A stretch of DNA of 16,036 nucleotides from Methylococcaceae bacterium UBA7658 (GTDB taxonomy: Bacteria > Pseudomonadota > Gammaproteobacteria > Methylococcales > Methylomonadaceae). The notes below the pieces were generated by a model that worked only from the letters and a program-made list of their open reading frames with translations, was not told the DNA's origin and made no database searches. Of this stretch, positions 16,027 through 16,036 are shown piece by piece. A program made the translations under genes and the position numbers. Location of the stretch: positions 33,405-49,440 of the forward strand of contig DLHW01000006.1 of the NCBI GenBank assembly GCA_002483425.1. The letters run 5' to 3'. Every line of letters starts with the position of its first letter. Within the stretch, counting starts at the first letter, position 1.

Positions 16027-16036
16027 AAAACAATTT

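Overview
The window looks like a chromosomal segment of a gammaproteobacterium. A UPF0260/YcgN protein, a gamma-type FtsK, and a PntA (cytoplasmic plus membrane part on one chain) and PntB of enterobacterial length all point that way. Overall style and several small hypothetical families fit a type I methanotroph (Methylococcales), but no diagnostic methane-oxidation gene is present, so this is inference. No rRNA, tRNA, CRISPR array or intact insertion sequence was seen.

Layout. Bases 2-430 (minus) encode the Cys-rich YcgN-like protein, divergent from ftsK (679-3051, plus), which is followed 11 nt later by a half-size EamA-type membrane protein. A convergent radical SAM protein of COG0731 type lies on the minus strand (3594-4445). 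Then comes pntA-pntB (4636-7594), the proton-pumping NAD(P) transhydrogenase, with a plausible promoter.

Bases 7595-8410 are a long intergenic region with hairpins, a palindrome, a short minus-strand reading frame with a strong Shine-Dalgarno sequence, and a Fur-box-like site. It leads into a large exported di-haem c-type cytochrome/beta-propeller protein (8429-11224). After a weak terminator come a rhodanese-like lipoprotein and a YahK-type zinc alcohol dehydrogenase.

A 106-bp MITE-like palindromic element with 15-bp perfect terminal inverted repeats (12963-13068) separates the dehydrogenase from a two-gene signalling operon. That operon is a soluble triple-GAF histidine kinase (13106-15562) and a single-domain response regulator (15586-16026) with a proline-rich insertion beside its phospho-acceptor. 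The output of the pair is not in the window.

Housekeeping genes (ftsK, pntAB, ycgN) fill the first half. The second half is accessory, and its least explained parts are the exported di-haem propeller protein with its possible iron control, the kinase/receiver pair, and the repeat-like DNA at 7690-8145.
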